A stretch of DNA of 64,000 nt from Thiothrix fructosivorans (GCF_017349355.1 NZ_JAFMPM010000006.1:1612001-1676000), one strand, 5' to 3'; positions 18,180 through 28,610 are shown, counted from the stretch's first letter. Numbers and translations: made by a program. The notes: generated from the letters alone by a model not told the origin.

Positions 18180-19067
18180 ATGGAATACAAGGATTATTAC
18201 AAAGTTCTGGGTTTGACCAAAGAAGCCACGCAGGATGATATTAAGCGTGTTTACCGTAAATTAGCGCGTAAATACCACCCCGACATCAGCAAGGAAGCGA
18301 ATGCCGAGGAGCAGTTCAAAGAAGTGGGCGAAGCTTACGAAGTGTTGAAAGACCCGGAAAAACGCGCTGCCTATGATCAGTTGGGTGTTGATTTGCACGC
18401 CCAGCGTGATTTCCGTCCGCCGCCTTCCAATGGCACTGCGGGGGCGGGTCAGTCTGCCGATTTTGATGATTTTCTTGCCAATCTGTTTGGTCAACGTGGG
18501 CGGGGCGGTGCAGGGCGGACGCAAGCCATGTCAGGTGAAGACAGTCACTTCAAGGTGTCGATTGATCTGGAAGATGCTTACCGAGGGGCGACGCGCAGCT
18601 TGAATTTGCGCTCTCCCCAGCAAGATCGCACACTTAATGTCAAAATTCCCAAAGGGGTCAAGCAAGGCCAGCATATCCGCCTACAAGGGCAGGGCAACCC
18701 CGGTATCGGTGGTGGCAGTGCGGGCGATTTGTATCTGGAAATCGCTTTCAACCCGCATCCGCTGTACCGCGCCGAGGAACTCAATGTTTATCTGGAATTG
18801 CCGATTGCCCCGTGGGAAGCCGCATTGGGTGGTAGCGTTAAAGTGCCAACCCCGGATGGTGCGGTGGATATGAAAATTCCGGCGGGTTCTTCCAGTGGGC
18901 GTAAGCTACGGCTGAAAGGGCGGGGCATTCCAGCGCAGACACCGGGCGATTTCTACGTCACCTTGAAAGTGGTGATGCCGGATACCCTCAGCGATAAAGC
19001 CAAGGCTTTGTACAGTGAATTGGCACTGGAACAAGCCTTTAATCCGCGTGCCGGAATGGGAGTGTGA
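18180..19067 (+). CDS. cbpA: Curved-DNA-binding protein / DnaJ-class co-chaperone
   Basis: This 295-residue type II J-protein stimulates DnaK and binds DNA. The J-domain at residues 3-70 has the HPD motif (KYHPDISKE). A Gly/Pro/Phe linker (RPPPSNGTAGAGQS...DFDDFLANLFG) follows. Two C-terminal beta domains (VKIPKGVKQGQHIRLQGQG and MKIPAGSSSGRKLRLKGRG) bind client peptides. There is no zinc-finger, which separates it from DnaJ. A GGGGGGAA ribosome site precedes the ATG. The next gene encodes its modulator CbpM, confirming the assignment. Confidence 0.94.
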   Translation: MEYKDYYKVLGLTKEATQDDIKRVYRKLARKYHPDISKEANAEEQFKEVGEAYEVLKDPEKRAAYDQLGVDLHAQRDFRPPPSNGTAGAGQSADFDDFLANLFGQRGRGGAGRTQAMSGEDSHFKVSIDLEDAYRGATRSLNLRSPQQDRTLNVKIPKGVKQGQHIRLQGQGNPGIGGGSAGDLYLEIAFNPHPLYRAEELNVYLELPIAPWEAALGGSVKVPTPDGAVDMKIPAGSSSGRKLRLKGRGIPAQTPGDFYVTLKVVMPDTLSDKAKALYSELALEQAFNPRAGMGV

Positions 19068-19382
19068 GTGATGCAAACTGCTTTAAATGAAGTGATCGGC
19101 AGGATTCTGGAAGACGACGCACGCTTCTCGCTGGAGGAGTTGTGCCGTTCTTGCAACCTGCTACCCGAACAGCTTTTGGAAATGGTGGACGAGGGCATTA
19201 TTGATCCCATCGACTACCAGCAAACCACCACCGCTTGGCAGTTTGCGGGCAATAGCGTGGTGCGGGTGCGTACCGTGATCCGGCTTCAGCGTGATTTGGG
19301 TGTCAATCTGGCAGGTGCTGCTTTGGCGGTAGAATTGCTGGATGAAATCAAGGGTTTGCGGGGTAACGTGCCGCGTGGCTAG
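19068..19382 (+). CDS. cbpM: Chaperone modulator CbpM (MerR-like)
   Basis: This 104-residue protein (GTG at 19068, or ATG at 19071) is predicted to bind the J-domain of CbpA and inhibit it. It has the family's N-terminal SLEELCRSCNLLPEQLLEMVDEGIIDP helices and a MerR-like part [28 protein letters not shown]. The gene follows the cbpA stop without a gap. The last 35 bases overlap the 3' end of the P-type ATPase gene on the other strand. Confidence 0.9.
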   Translation: MMQTALNEVIGRILEDDARFSLEELCRSCNLLPEQLLEMVDEGIIDPIDYQQTTTAWQFAGNSVVRVRTVIRLQRDLGVNLAGAALAVELLDEIKGLRGNVPRG

Positions 19383-21900
19383 TCGTTTTGCCACTGACCC
19401 AGCGCAAGATTTCCAAACATACGCCAATTCCCAGCACTAGAGCCGTGCCTGCGAGCAGTTGGGGTACGCCCATGACACTAAACCCCATAACATCACGCAG
19501 CACGGGAACGGTAAAGACCACCACGAGCAGTAATCCCACCGCGCCAAACATGCGCCAAATCCACGGATTGCTTGCCGTCAATCCATGCAACAGCGTCCGC
19601 GCCGCATCACGATTGGCAAGAATGAGCAAGCATAACCCCAGCACCAAGCCCATGAACATGGCGCCGCGTATTTCATCCGCCTGAAAACCTTGCCCATCCA
19701 GCAGCCAATACCCCAGCAGCAACACTTCCGCCACTGCAATGCCTTGTAGCAGCGGGTAAAGCAGCGCACTAAACGCAAACGGCGAATCCGTTAGTTTACG
19801 CGGGGGGCGCGTCATAATGTCGCTGGCTTCCGGTTCAGCCTCGAACACAATCGAACAGGCAGGGTCGATCAGCAATTCCAGCAACACGATATGCACGGGC
19901 AGCAACAGCACCGGCCAATGCAACAACGCCGGAATCAGTGCCAATACAATAATCGGCATGTGTACTGCGAAGGTGAACGCGGTAGCCTTGGTGATATTGT
20001 CGTAAATGCGCCGCCCTTGGCGAATCGCCGCGACAATGCTGGCAAAGCTGTCATCCAGCAGCACCAGGGCGGCGGCTTCGCGGGCGACATCCGTGCCGCG
20101 TTCGCCCATGGCAATGCCAATATTGGCGGCTTTGAGGGCGGGCGCATCGTTGACCCCATCGCCGGTCATGGCGACCACTTCACCGTTTTGTTGCAGTATC
20201 TGCACCAGCCGCAGTTTTTGTTCGGGTTGCAAGCGGGTGAACATATCCACTTGCTGCAACTGTTCGTGCAATTCGGCATCGCTGAGTGCCGCCACTTCCG
20301 CGCCCGTCATCACCGCCGTGCGGGTGCTGAGGTTGACCTGTTGTGCAATGGCACGAGCAGTGGCAGGGTGATCGCCCGTCATCATGATAATGCGCACCCC
20401 AGCGGCACGGCATTCGGCAATTGCAGCGGGTACTTCGGGGCGAGGCGGGTCAACAAACCCTACTAATCCCAGAAACGTAAAGCTGAAATCGTGTTGGCTG
20501 GGCGGTAATTCTTTGCTTTGCCATTGACCTTTGGCAATGCCCAATACACGCAAGCCGCGCTCTGCCATGCTCAGCACTTGCTGGTGGATAATGTCGCGTT
20601 CAGCAGCGGGCAGATGGCATAAATCCGCCACCGCTTCGGGCGCACCTTTGCACGCCAGCAAATGCGTGTTGGGGTCATTGCTGGAAAATACTTGCGTCAT
20701 TGCCAGTATTTCCGCAGACAGGTCGTACTGAAATTCGGGTGCTTGTGAATGCCAATGTTCCGTACCCTTCAGCCATTGCTGGGCGAATACCCGAATGGCT
20801 TTTTCCATCGGGTCGAAAGGGTCGAGCGGCGTGGCTAACAGGGTGAATTCAGCGAGTTCGTGGAAGGTTTCCGGCAGGGCGTTTGCGCCTTCATTGCGGA
20901 AGGTTGCACCCGCTGCCACCAGTTCTTCCATCTTCATGCGGTTTTGGGTGAGCGTGCCGGTTTTATCCACTGCCAGTACCGTGATTGCGCCCAAGGCTTC
21001 GACCGCTGACACGCGCCGCGTCAAGACCTTTTGCTTGGAAATACGCCATGCACCCAAGGCCAGAAACACGGTCAGGATGACGGGGATTTCTTCCGGCAAA
21101 ATCGCCATCGCCAGCGCAATACCGGACAGCAAACTGTCCAGAAACGCCCGTCCATCCCACAGCCAGCCTAGCAATACTAGCAGCGTGGCGAAGGTCAAAC
21201 CCACGATGGTCAGGATGATAATCAGTTTGCGCGAGGCTTGTTGCAGACCGGAAGGGGCTTCTTGCGTCGAGGCCAAGGCTTGCCCGATGCGCCCGACAGC
21301 GGTATTCACGCCGATCGCGCTGACTTCCGCCAGCCCCACGCCTTTGGTGACGACGGTGCTGGCATACAGGGACGCGCTGCTTTCGCCCTCTGGTGGGGCA
21401 AAGGTTGCGCCAGCCGTGGGCGATTTGTTGACCGGCACGGCTTCACCCGTGAGCAGGGATTCATCCACGCTCAATTGCCCATCGAGCAGCAAGGCATCAG
21501 CGGGGATGCGGTCGCCTTCGTGCAATACCAGTACATCGCCGCGTACCACTTCGCGCCCCGGAATGCGGATTTCCTGCCCATCACGTACCACCAAGGCTCG
21601 CGGGGCGGAAAGGTCACGCAAGGATTCCAACGCACGTTGCGTCTTGCGTTCTTGCGCCAAGGTAATGCCGATCACGACGAACACGAAACCGAGCAGGAAC
21701 GAGGCTTCGGCACGATCCCCCAAGGCGAGGTAGATGCCGCCCGCACCCAACAGCATCAGGAACATGGGTTCGGTAAACACGCTTAAGGCGATGGCAAACA
21801 GGGATTTGGGGATACTGCCGGGGAGCATGTTTTCGCCGTCGGCTGCTAAACGGCGGGCGGCTTCGGCTTGGGTAAGGCCAGTGTGGTTAGTTTTCATCAT
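19348..21900 (-). CDS. Cation-transporting P-type ATPase (P2 type, Ca2+/Mg2+-like)
   Basis: This 850-residue inner-membrane pump has an N-terminal cation ATPase domain ([17 protein letters not shown]), the actuator loop [11 protein letters not shown] and the phosphorylation site [11 protein letters not shown] at about residue 312. The nucleotide and hinge motifs [13 protein letters not shown] and [14 protein letters not shown] follow, and TM helices run to the C-terminus. The membrane motif [10 protein letters not shown] in TM4 resembles P2-type Ca2+ pumps, but the ion is not certain. The ATG overlaps the stop of the upstream ABC ATPase by ATGA, so it is the last gene of a coupled five-gene unit. 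Confidence 0.92.
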   Translation of the reverse strand: MMKTNHTGLTQAEAARRLAADGENMLPGSIPKSLFAIALSVFTEPMFLMLLGAGGIYLALGDRAEASFLLGFVFVVIGITLAQERKTQRALESLRDLSAPRALVVRDGQEIRIPGREVVRGDVLVLHEGDRIPADALLLDGQLSVDESLLTGEAVPVNKSPTAGATFAPPEGESSASLYASTVVTKGVGLAEVSAIGVNTAVGRIGQALASTQEAPSGLQQASRKLIIILTIVGLTFATLLVLLGWLWDGRAFLDSLLSGIALAMAILPEEIPVILTVFLALGAWRISKQKVLTRRVSAVEALGAITVLAVDKTGTLTQNRMKMEELVAAGATFRNEGANALPETFHELAEFTLLATPLDPFDPMEKAIRVFAQQWLKGTEHWHSQAPEFQYDLSAEILAMTQVFSSNDPNTHLLACKGAPEAVADLCHLPAAERDIIHQQVLSMAERGLRVLGIAKGQWQSKELPPSQHDFSFTFLGLVGFVDPPRPEVPAAIAECRAAGVRIIMMTGDHPATARAIAQQVNLSTRTAVMTGAEVAALSDAELHEQLQQVDMFTRLQPEQKLRLVQILQQNGEVVAMTGDGVNDAPALKAANIGIAMGERGTDVAREAAALVLLDDSFASIVAAIRQGRRIYDNITKATAFTFAVHMPIIVLALIPALLHWPVLLLPVHIVLLELLIDPACSIVFEAEPEASDIMTRPPRKLTDSPFAFSALLYPLLQGIAVAEVLLLGYWLLDGQGFQADEIRGAMFMGLVLGLCLLILANRDAARTLLHGLTASNPWIWRMFGAVGLLLVVVFTVPVLRDVMGFSVMGVPQLLAGTALVLGIGVCLEILRWVSGKTTSHAARYPANP

Positions 21901-22616
21901 GGGGAAGACACTCGGTTGGCTTTGTCTGAATCAATGCGCCCGTCCACCAACTCAATAATGCGGTCGCAACGTTGCGCCAAGCGCGGATCGTGGGTGACGA
22001 TTAAAAAGCTGGTATCGCTGGCTTCATTCACGCGGCGCAGCAAATCAAACACATTGTCGGCGGCTTTGGTATCGAGGTTGCCGGTAGGTTCGTCCGCCAG
22101 CACCAGCGCGGGTTGCATCACCAACGCGCGGGCAATGGCGACGCGCTGCTGTTGACCACCGGATAAATCATTGCTCATGTGTTTGCCCACGTCAGTCAGC
22201 CCCACTTGCTCAATCAATTCGGCAGCGCGTAAACGCATGGCTTCATCGGGTCGACCTCGTGCCGCCAGCAATGGCAACATCACGTTTTCCAGCGCGGTAA
22301 ATTCGGGCAACAGATTGTGGAACTGGAACACAAAACCAATCGACTTGGCGCGTAACAATGTCAGCTCCCGATCCTGCAATTGCGTCGTCGGTTGCCCCGT
22401 AATCAACAATTCACCCGCCGTCGGTTTGTCGAGCAAGCCAATCAGGTTCAACAGCGTGCTTTTGCCCGACCCAGAAGGGCCAATCAGCGCCACGAATTCG
22501 CCGCGTTCGATGGTTAAATCCAGCCCGTGCATCACTTCGGTTCCCGCAGGCAAACCCACATTGTAGGCTTTGCGGATGCCCTTGAGTTGCAGGGTAATGG
22601 CGTTGAAGTCAGCCAC
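21897..22616 (-). CDS. ABC transporter ATP-binding protein (LolD/MacB-type)
   Basis: This 239-residue ATPase has Walker [10 protein letters not shown], a Q-loop in [14 protein letters not shown], the signature [15 protein letters not shown], Walker [13 protein letters not shown] and the switch His in FLIVTHD. These are the features of the MacB/LolD/FtsE class. I set the start at GTG 22616, which overlaps the permease stop by 8 bases; a longer frame to 22760 reads only permease shadow. It energises the adjacent FtsX-like permease. Confidence 0.92.
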   Translation of the reverse strand: MADFNAITLQLKGIRKAYNVGLPAGTEVMHGLDLTIERGEFVALIGPSGSGKSTLLNLIGLLDKPTAGELLITGQPTTQLQDRELTLLRAKSIGFVFQFHNLLPEFTALENVMLPLLAARGRPDEAMRLRAAELIEQVGLTDVGKHMSNDLSGGQQQRVAIARALVMQPALVLADEPTGNLDTKAADNVFDLLRRVNEASDTSFLIVTHDPRLAQRCDRIIELVDGRIDSDKANRVSSP

Positions 22617-23838
22617 GAATCGCCACCGCTGGGTCAAGCCGCGCCGCTTGCAGAGCAGGGAACAAGGCGGCGAGTATCCCCACCAGCGTTGCGCCCACGG
22701 CTGCGTACACAAACAGCATCGGGTCAAACGTAATCGGGAAAAGCTGCGTGCCATCCGCATTAATGGCGATATTGCGCCACGCGATTAAAAACAACCAACC
22801 GACGAATGCACCCAATAGCGAACCAATCAAGCCCGTCAACGCCCCTTGCAGTAAAAACAGCCGCAGGATTTGTTGGCGCGATGTACCCGTCGCCCGCAAG
22901 ATGCCAATCGCTTTGGATTTTTGCACCACCGACACCACCAACACGCTGGCAATGCCCAAGGCAGCAGTCAGTCCCACGAAAAAACGGATCACGGTGTTGG
23001 ACATGGATTGTGCTTCCAACGCGCTAAAGAATTGCGCATTGGTAGCAATCCAACTATCCACTTTCAAGCCGGTTTGCGCTTGAATGGTTTGCGCCACGGT
23101 TTCGGCAGTAAACGGCGCATCCAGATTCACTTCGACGCTGGTGACACCGCCCGCCAAATCGAGCAGGCTTTGCGCGGTGCGTAATGCGATGTATACCGAG
23201 CGCGAATTCATCCCGCTATTGCCGTAATCGAAAATGCCGCGAATGCTCAGGGTTGCCGTGCCGCCGGACGCGGTTTGCAAATTGAGTTTGTCCCCCGTCC
23301 ACACGCCTAAATCTTTCGCCAAATCCAAGCCGACCAGCATATCCGTGCCAGTGATATTGGCTGTGCCTGCGATGATTTTGCTGTTGAGGGCGATGAGTTG
23401 CAGGTAGGTTTCTGGCTCAATACCGGTCAAGCCGACGGCTTTGTTAGCCTCGCCGCGCACGATAAAACCCGCACCCGCTACCACTGGCGCAACGACGCTA
23501 ACCCCGTCCATTTTCGCCACTTGCGCGAGGACGGTTTGCCATTGGTCGACCGATTGCAAGCGTTGCGCCCGTGGTTGTACCAGCGTGGCAAGCATCGCCC
23601 CATCTTCCGCTTGATGCAGTGGGCGCGACACTTCTTTGGGCGGCAGAATGATGATTTGCGCCTGAAAATCCAGCGTGCGTTTGAACAAATTGGTTTGCAG
23701 CCCGCTAATCAGGGCAGAAATGAACACAATCACTGATACGCCGAGTGCGACACCCGCCATAATCAGCAAAGTTTGCATCCGTGCTTGGCGCATGAAGCGA
23801 ATCGCTAAAATCCATTCAAAGGGCATGGCTGAATTCAT
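22609..23838 (-). CDS. ABC transporter permease (FtsX/MacB family)
   Basis: This 409-residue inner-membrane protein has one N-terminal helix ([23 protein letters not shown]), a periplasmic domain of about 230 residues (the MacB_PCD region), and three C-terminal helices of the FtsX domain with the [13 protein letters not shown]...GILRATG motif. It ends in [13 protein letters not shown], the classic FtsX-family tail. Such mechanotransmission systems move lipoproteins or peptides at the outer face. It overlaps the adaptor gene by 4 bases and the ATPase gene by 8. Confidence 0.92.
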   Translation of the reverse strand: MNSAMPFEWILAIRFMRQARMQTLLIMAGVALGVSVIVFISALISGLQTNLFKRTLDFQAQIIILPPKEVSRPLHQAEDGAMLATLVQPRAQRLQSVDQWQTVLAQVAKMDGVSVVAPVVAGAGFIVRGEANKAVGLTGIEPETYLQLIALNSKIIAGTANITGTDMLVGLDLAKDLGVWTGDKLNLQTASGGTATLSIRGIFDYGNSGMNSRSVYIALRTAQSLLDLAGGVTSVEVNLDAPFTAETVAQTIQAQTGLKVDSWIATNAQFFSALEAQSMSNTVIRFFVGLTAALGIASVLVVSVVQKSKAIGILRATGTSRQQILRLFLLQGALTGLIGSLLGAFVGWLFLIAWRNIAINADGTQLFPITFDPMLFVYAAVGATLVGILAALFPALQAARLDPAVAIRG

Positions 23839-25064
23839 GGTAGCAATGTCACCCGCACGCGCTGGTCGGCTTTGATCAGGGCTAAATTTGCCGGAATCAC
23901 CGCTTCACCTGCTGCAAGACCGCTTAACACTTCCACGTTTTCGTCGCCGTGCAAACCGAGGGTGACGGTTTGTTTCACCGTGCGATCATTGCGCACTACC
24001 AGCACCCACGGCGTATCGCTGCTGGGTTCGTGTAATGCGCCAGTAGGGATTACCAGCGCATCCGGCTTTTTAGCGGTTTCTATATCGACTGAAACGGTCA
24101 TGTCTTGGCGCAAGTACGCCGGTGGCTCTTTGACCCGCAGTTTTACCTCCACCGCGCCGCGTGTCGCATCCACGCCGGGGTTGATGTAGGCGACTTCGGC
24201 ATTAAAACGCTGTTGGGGGAAAGCATCGGCGGAACTCAGTGCAACTTGTCCGACGGCAAGTTTTCCGAGGTTTTTTTCGTCGATTTGCACTTCGATTTGG
24301 GTTTCGCCTTGCGCTGCCAACACCATGAGGGCTTTGCCAGCGGTGGCAATATCGCCCGGTTCAATGCTGCGGCTGATCAGCGTGCCATCGGCAGGGGCGA
24401 GGATGGCGGTTTGCGCCAGCTTGACCTGTGCGAGTTGCAAGGATGCACGAGCTTGATTCAGGGCGGTGGTGGCAAGTAGTGCGTCGCTGCCTTTGGTTTG
24501 GTTGCTTTTTACTTGTAATTGGGCGGCTTCCAGCTTGCTATTGGCAACATCCAGATTGCGCTGGGCGGTGTCCAGTTCGGTTTTGCTGATGTATTTCTGG
24601 TTGTTGAGCGAGCGGATGCGGGTGAGTTGCTGACCGGTTTGTTCGACATCGGCTTGTGCTTGGCGCAGTGCTTCTTGCGCGGTGGGTAGCGCGACTTCGC
24701 GTTGCTGGCGCAGTTTGGCTTCGGCGAGTGCTACGGCGGTGGTGGCTTGGGCGAGGCTGGCGCGGTCGGTGCTGTCGGCAAGCTGGATTAACAAATCGCC
24801 GCGTTTGACCGCTTGACCTTCTTTGACGGGAATGTGAGTGACGCGCCCCGTGATTTCCGCCGCCACTGATACACGTTGAGGCCAAGTGATGCGCCCGCTG
24901 GCAACTACGGTTTGGCGTAATTCGCCCTGAACGACGGCTTGGGCTTCAACGGGTGTGCCAAAGAGCAGATTGCGTGCGAAATAGCCGCTGATGAGTAGCA
25001 CAATCGCGATCACAAGGGCGGGGCGATAAAAGCGTTTTAATGTATTAAGGAATGCAGCGGACAT
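23835..25064 (-). CDS. HlyD/MacA-type periplasmic adaptor of the ABC transporter
   Basis: This 409-residue membrane-fusion protein has one N-terminal TM ([20 protein letters not shown]), then lipoyl half [20 protein letters not shown] long coiled hairpin (residues about 85-190, rich in A/Q/L) follows, then the returning half [18 protein letters not shown] and beta-barrel. The ATG at 25064 ([15 protein letters not shown]) fits the transmembrane start; a longer frame to 25271 reads the overlapping transglutaminase gene. It lies inside that gene's 3' end by 20 bases and overlaps the permease by 4. Confidence 0.9.
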   Translation of the reverse strand: MSAAFLNTLKRFYRPALVIAIVLLISGYFARNLLFGTPVEAQAVVQGELRQTVVASGRITWPQRVSVAAEITGRVTHIPVKEGQAVKRGDLLIQLADSTDRASLAQATTAVALAEAKLRQQREVALPTAQEALRQAQADVEQTGQQLTRIRSLNNQKYISKTELDTAQRNLDVANSKLEAAQLQVKSNQTKGSDALLATTALNQARASLQLAQVKLAQTAILAPADGTLISRSIEPGDIATAGKALMVLAAQGETQIEVQIDEKNLGKLAVGQVALSSADAFPQQRFNAEVAYINPGVDATRGAVEVKLRVKEPPAYLRQDMTVSVDIETAKKPDALVIPTGALHEPSSDTPWVLVVRNDRTVKQTVTLGLHGDENVEVLSGLAAGEAVIPANLALIKADQRVRVTLLP

Positions 25065-25881
25065 TAGGTGATTTATCCATAACGGTATTTTCTTGCTCTT
25101 TGAGAAGCTGCACGCAAACGGTTTGGGCGGTGGGGTGTACCGCAGGGCCAAACTGATTGTAAACCGCGACATCCGCCGCATCCCGACCGTAGCCCAGTAC
25201 CACATAGCCGCCGTTGAGTTCGGCTTGCGTGGCATCAAACGTGTACCAACGTCCACCGACATAGGCTTCAAACCAAGCGTGTAAATCCATCGGGTCGAGT
25301 TGGTAGAGATAACCCACCACCATGCGGGCGGGAATGCTCAAGCTGCGGCACAAGGCAATGCCAAGGTGCGCAAAGTCGCGACAGACACCCGATTGCTTGC
25401 GGTTGACTTCGATTGCCGACACCGGAATATTACTGCTGCCCGGTGCAAAAAGGATGGTGGCACGCAACCAAGTCGCAATCGCTGCGACCTGATCGTAACC
25501 TGCTGGCTGCCCTGCGGTAATCTCGGTTGCCATCTGCCCAAAACGATCGGATTCACAGTAACGGCTGGGCAACAAGTAGCTGAGTTCAGCATCGGGCAGA
25601 TCCTGAACTGCCACGAACGGCGCTCCCGGTGCTTGATCCACGTCATTGGCGGTCATGACTTCGGCAGAGGTGTACACGGTGAAAATTCCCCGTGGGGCTA
25701 CCAGCCGTTGACAGAGGTTGCCGTAGTTATCTGTGAATTCAAACACTGGCACGCTAGGGACGAGGCGGTATTCCTCGCGGGTAATCCATTGCTGCATACC
25801 ACTGCGTGGGCGCAACATCAGCACAAACGGTGTCGGCGTAAGAATCTCGAACGCCAAATCGCAGCTCGTATATAAGCGCAT
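25045..25881 (-). CDS. Transglutaminase-like protein, first gene of the ABC/P-type ATPase operon
   Basis: This 278-residue protein has an N-terminal beta domain ([20 protein letters not shown]) and a transglutaminase core. The catalytic Cys lies in [16 protein letters not shown], His in [12 protein letters not shown] and Asp in WYTFDATQ. No signal peptide is seen, so it is cytosolic. It differs from the gene at 7646-8488 in motif context (GVCRDFA against GSCRDSA). Its overlap with the adaptor gene places it in one unit with an ABC exporter and a cation pump, an unusual association. A role in processing or modifying the exported substrate is inference only. Confidence 0.85.
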   Translation of the reverse strand: MRLYTSCDLAFEILTPTPFVLMLRPRSGMQQWITREEYRLVPSVPVFEFTDNYGNLCQRLVAPRGIFTVYTSAEVMTANDVDQAPGAPFVAVQDLPDAELSYLLPSRYCESDRFGQMATEITAGQPAGYDQVAAIATWLRATILFAPGSSNIPVSAIEVNRKQSGVCRDFAHLGIALCRSLSIPARMVVGYLYQLDPMDLHAWFEAYVGGRWYTFDATQAELNGGYVVLGYGRDAADVAVYNQFGPAVHPTAQTVCVQLLKEQENTVMDKSPNVRCIP

Positions 25882-25943
25882 AGTTGTTACTCAGGTGCAT
25901 CCACGCAGGAGCGTATTTCTCCTTACTGAAATCGTAGTAGGGT

Positions 25944-26156
25944 TTAACGAACACCGCTGCCAATGATTCCACCGACGGCTGCACCACCAATTGTTCCGGC
26001 GGTTGAGCCACCTGTTACCGCACTACCGGTAACTGCACCAACACCTGCGCCCACGGCGGTATTTTTCTCACGGGTTGTCATCCCGGAGCACGCTGTCAAA
26101 CTCAGTAAAACAGCGATAGTGACTGCGCTAGCAGTTAATTTACGTATCGTTTTCAT
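25944..26156 (-). CDS. Small glycine-zipper lipoprotein (OsmB-like)
   Basis: This 70-residue protein has a lipobox LTACS (Cys at about 23) after a hydrophobic signal, so it should be an outer-membrane lipoprotein. The mature part is a glycine-zipper (VGAGVGAVTGSAVTGGSTAG, then TIGGAAVGGIIGSG) like OsmB and Rcf-type proteins. It belongs to the run of small envelope or stress genes on the minus strand. Confidence 0.8.
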   Translation of the reverse strand: MKTIRKLTASAVTIAVLLSLTACSGMTTREKNTAVGAGVGAVTGSAVTGGSTAGTIGGAAVGGIIGSGVR

Positions 26157-26188
26157 TTCAAATACCTCATATTAATTTAGCATCGACC

Positions 26189-27391
26189 TTATTTAAGGCG
26201 ATAGGTAACGCCCATGAATAATGACTTGTCGATTTCGTCATTGCCATTGTCAGTAATATCGTCACTGACTTTTGATAAAGCCGCTACCGTGTCAAATGCC
26301 AGTTTATTACTGATGTAATAACGGTAGGTAGAACTCACCGCATTCGTCGTAGTATCAGCACTGGTAACATCATTGTGATCGTAATTCATTGCCCAGCTAT
26401 TTAACCAATCCACGCGGTCAGTTAATTCATGCGTCAAACTCATGGCATTTTTGGCGGTATAGCTGCTGTCGCTATCTTGCAAAATGGCAGAAGCTGATGC
26501 TTCATTGGAAAACTGGGTTTGGTTATTCAATGGACGGTGGTATTCCGCACCCATATCCAATGCTGGTTTGGTATCACTACCATCATAATCTTTGAAAACT
26601 TCGCTCACGCCGACTTTGGCTAACCAACCGTATTTGCGGGTAGAAATGCGTTCATTAACCAAAACGTCACGCGCTCTGAGAATGCCAATAGCGCCTAATT
26701 CACCAGCGGTTTTGCCCGTGGCTTGCAGGACTTTTTCAATATCCGCCATCCAATTTTGCTGATAATCGGCTGCGCCATATTGCGTGCGGTATTCAGCTTC
26801 TTTAGCAATAATGTTGGCGACTTGGTTATATTCGGCTTTGGTCAAACTGCCGGTTAAACGCTTTTTATCCGTTAACGCCTCTACTAAGCGAATCGCTTGT
26901 GCCATTGGAGTCACATTGACAACGCGACCATAACCCACACCAACGCCCGCTTTAATACGTGGGTCATCAGCGCCTTTTTTAACGCCAACTTCGCCTTCGC
27001 CATACCAAAAAGCACCTTTGCTATTGGGCTTGAGGTATTTATTCATTCCCACCGAACCTGTGCCGATGTAATTATCTTGGGTCGCATCGTCGGTATTCGG
27101 ACCGCGTTTGGATGAGCCTTGCAGATCCCCGTTGATTTTAATATCACGGTCGGGGGAGCTGAAAACCCGTTCGTAGTTCATATCCAGATTCAAATCATGA
27201 CTGGTTTGATCCTGATTACCGCTGTTGACGTTCAAACGACCGGATAAGTACGCATCTTCATACGCACTGGTCGGTTGTTCGTAATCAAATAGGGTTACGT
27301 CTTCTGCCATCACGGGTGCAGTTGCACCCAACAGCACAGACGTAACCGCGAAGGCTAGCATTGGCATTTTCATTTTATTCATGTCCATCAA
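26189..27391 (-). CDS. Outer-membrane DUF481-like beta-barrel protein
   Basis: This 400-residue precursor has a signal peptide ending near APVMA-ED. The mature part shows alternating beta strands with aromatic and polar residues (LSGRLNVNSGN, INGDLQGSSKRG, GAFWYGEGEVGVKK, KYGWLAKVGVSEVFKDYDG) and ends in FMGVTYRLK. A helical insert (about residues 165-250) carries many K/E residues. The pattern fits DUF481 or salt-stress-induced outer-membrane proteins. It is upstream of the glycine-zipper lipoprotein and downstream of the Ala/Lys-rich lipoprotein. Family function is unknown. Confidence 0.68.
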   Translation of the reverse strand: MMDMNKMKMPMLAFAVTSVLLGATAPVMAEDVTLFDYEQPTSAYEDAYLSGRLNVNSGNQDQTSHDLNLDMNYERVFSSPDRDIKINGDLQGSSKRGPNTDDATQDNYIGTGSVGMNKYLKPNSKGAFWYGEGEVGVKKGADDPRIKAGVGVGYGRVVNVTPMAQAIRLVEALTDKKRLTGSLTKAEYNQVANIIAKEAEYRTQYGAADYQQNWMADIEKVLQATGKTAGELGAIGILRARDVLVNERISTRKYGWLAKVGVSEVFKDYDGSDTKPALDMGAEYHRPLNNQTQFSNEASASAILQDSDSSYTAKNAMSLTHELTDRVDWLNSWAMNYDHNDVTSADTTTNAVSSTYRYYISNKLAFDTVAALSKVSDDITDNGNDEIDKSLFMGVTYRLK

Positions 27392-27428
27392 TAATCATTA
27401 AAACACACCACGGAAGTCCCGTAGGGTC

Positions 27429-27737
27429 TTATTTTTTCAGGGCTTCTTCTTGTTTTTTCAAAGCGTCCGCCGCTTCTTGCTTTTCTTGTGCTGCTTTGGC
27501 TGCAACGCTATCGGCTGCATTCTCGACAGCGTTAGCCGTTGCTGCTTTGGCTTTTTCCGCCTGTTCTTTCATGGCATCCGCCGCTTCACTGGCTTTTTCT
27601 TGAGTGGCTGCTACGGCATCTTTGGCTTTTTCATTAGCGTTGTGTGCAGCGTCTACGGCTTTCTTTTCAGTGTCGTTGTCACAGCCCAGCAAAGTGGCAG
27701 CGATGAACAGAGAAAGTAAAATAGGGTTGGTTTTCAT
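27429..27737 (-). CDS. Ala/Lys-rich helical lipoprotein
   Basis: This 102-residue precursor has the lipobox ATLLGCDND (Cys at about 19). The mature chain is a nearly continuous amphipathic helix of Ala, Lys, Glu and Asp (KAVDAAHNANEKAKDAVAAT), with heptad-like spacing and no Cys. It resembles LEA-like or Lpp-like stress proteins, and I do not assign a family. It sits 17 bases downstream of the CsbD gene, in the stress cluster. Confidence 0.75.
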   Translation of the reverse strand: MKTNPILLSLFIAATLLGCDNDTEKKAVDAAHNANEKAKDAVAATQEKASEAADAMKEQAEKAKAATANAVENAADSVAAKAAQEKQEAADALKKQEEALKK

Positions 27738-27754
27738 AAAAACTCCGGGATTGG

Positions 27755-27979
27755 TTAAATGTTGGTTTCTAGTTTCATGCCTTCGGCATCAATTTTTAAG
27801 CCAGTGACGGCGGCTTCCGCTTCTGCAAGGCTCAGGTCATAACGTTCTTGCAATTTACCCACAAGAAGTTCAACTTTGCCGCCGATCTCAAGCAAGTCAT
27901 CATCGGTTAACTTGCCGAATTGCTCGCGCACGCTGCCTTTTATTTGATGCCAGTGTGCTGACAGATAATTCGTATCCAT
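27755..27979 (-). CDS. CsbD-family stress protein
   Basis: This 74-residue soluble protein has the CsbD pattern HWHQIKGSVREQFGKLTDDDL, then GGKVELLVGKLQERY. CsbD proteins are general-stress proteins of unknown biochemistry in many bacteria. AAAGGA precedes the ATG. It lies between the coiled-coil stress gene and the Ala/Lys-rich lipoprotein. Confidence 0.88.
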   Translation of the reverse strand: MDTNYLSAHWHQIKGSVREQFGKLTDDDLLEIGGKVELLVGKLQERYDLSLAEAEAAVTGLKIDAEGMKLETNI

Positions 27980-28025
27980 GAGATTAATCCTTTAAAGCGC
28001 CTATTGGCTTTAATTGCGGGGGATT

Positions 28026-28075
28026 AAAAAGTAAGGCAGCCCGCCTTTTGGGGGGCAAAGTCAATGGGCTACCTT
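28026..28075 (-). terminator. Terminator-like hairpin after the coiled-coil stress gene
   Basis: On the minus strand AAGGTAGCCC (28075-28066) pairs with GGGCTGCCTT (28042-28033), with one mismatch and a loop of 23 bases. A T-run follows at 28030-28026. It would separate the 28128 gene from csbD. Confidence 0.55.
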
Positions 28076-28127
28076 AAAATGCTAGTGTGTTAGCAAAAAA
28101 TGATTAGAGAGAGGAGAGAGAGCAGAG

Positions 28128-28418
28128 TCAGGCTTTGAATTTGTCAGCAGCATCTTTAACGGAAGCACTCAGAGAATGCCATGCAGTTTCCACGCCATCC
28201 TTCAAATTTTCCCATGCGCCATCACTGGCTTCACCAAACTCTTTTAATTTCGCCTTAGTCGCATCAAATTTTTGTTCCATGTCATGCATGTGTTCGTTAT
28301 AGCTAATGCGGGTATCGGCCGAGGCCATTTTCGCACGCGCTTGGAACTCGGCTAATTTGGCTCGGGCTAAGGCTAACTCACCTTCGATTTTTTGTTTGTA
28401 ATCTTCTTTGGTATTCAT
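28128..28418 (-). CDS. Small coiled-coil stress-response protein (sll1863-like)
   Basis: This 96-residue, all-helical, Ala/Lys/Glu-rich protein (KQKIEGELALARAKLAEFQARAK, in fragments KIEGELALARAKLAEFQ and KFDATKAKLKEFGEAS) has no signal peptide. It resembles cyanobacterial sll1863-type stress proteins and amphipathic lipid-associated helices. The ribosome site AAAGGAG is adjacent to the ATG. It carries its own upstream control region with a copy of the 31-bp element. Confidence 0.7.
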   Translation of the reverse strand: MNTKEDYKQKIEGELALARAKLAEFQARAKMASADTRISYNEHMHDMEQKFDATKAKLKEFGEASDGAWENLKDGVETAWHSLSASVKDAADKFKA

Positions 28419-28506
28419 AATATATCTCCTTTATCTGTAGTGATGATTTTTCTTTTCTCTTTTTGTTGTAAAACCAACAAATTTAAGAGGAAAAACTTTA
28501 TGTATT

Positions 28507-28537
28507 TATTAGGCGCTATATTTGCCATTATAGCAAG
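28507..28537 (-). promoter_or_regulatory. Shared 31-bp regulatory element, copy B
   Basis: On the plus strand this reads TATTAGGCGCTATA, TTTGCCAT, TATAGCAAG, with a perfect GCTATA-N8-TATAGC dyad (28515-28534). It lies 89 bases upstream of the coiled-coil stress gene at 28418. On the minus strand it also contains TATAAT as a possible -10. The orientation is opposite to copy A relative to its gene. Confidence 0.6.
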
Positions 28538-28610
28538 GTAAATCATAAGGGAAAGCGGGAATAAACAGACTGATTAGAAAGTTAAATTAGCCTTGATTAT
28601 TTAAATTCAT

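Noticed and set aside
20795-21733. A 312-codon plus-strand frame opposite the P-type ATPase
   Set aside because: A shadow of the conserved pump gene; Ser/Arg/Thr-rich with no recognisable domain.
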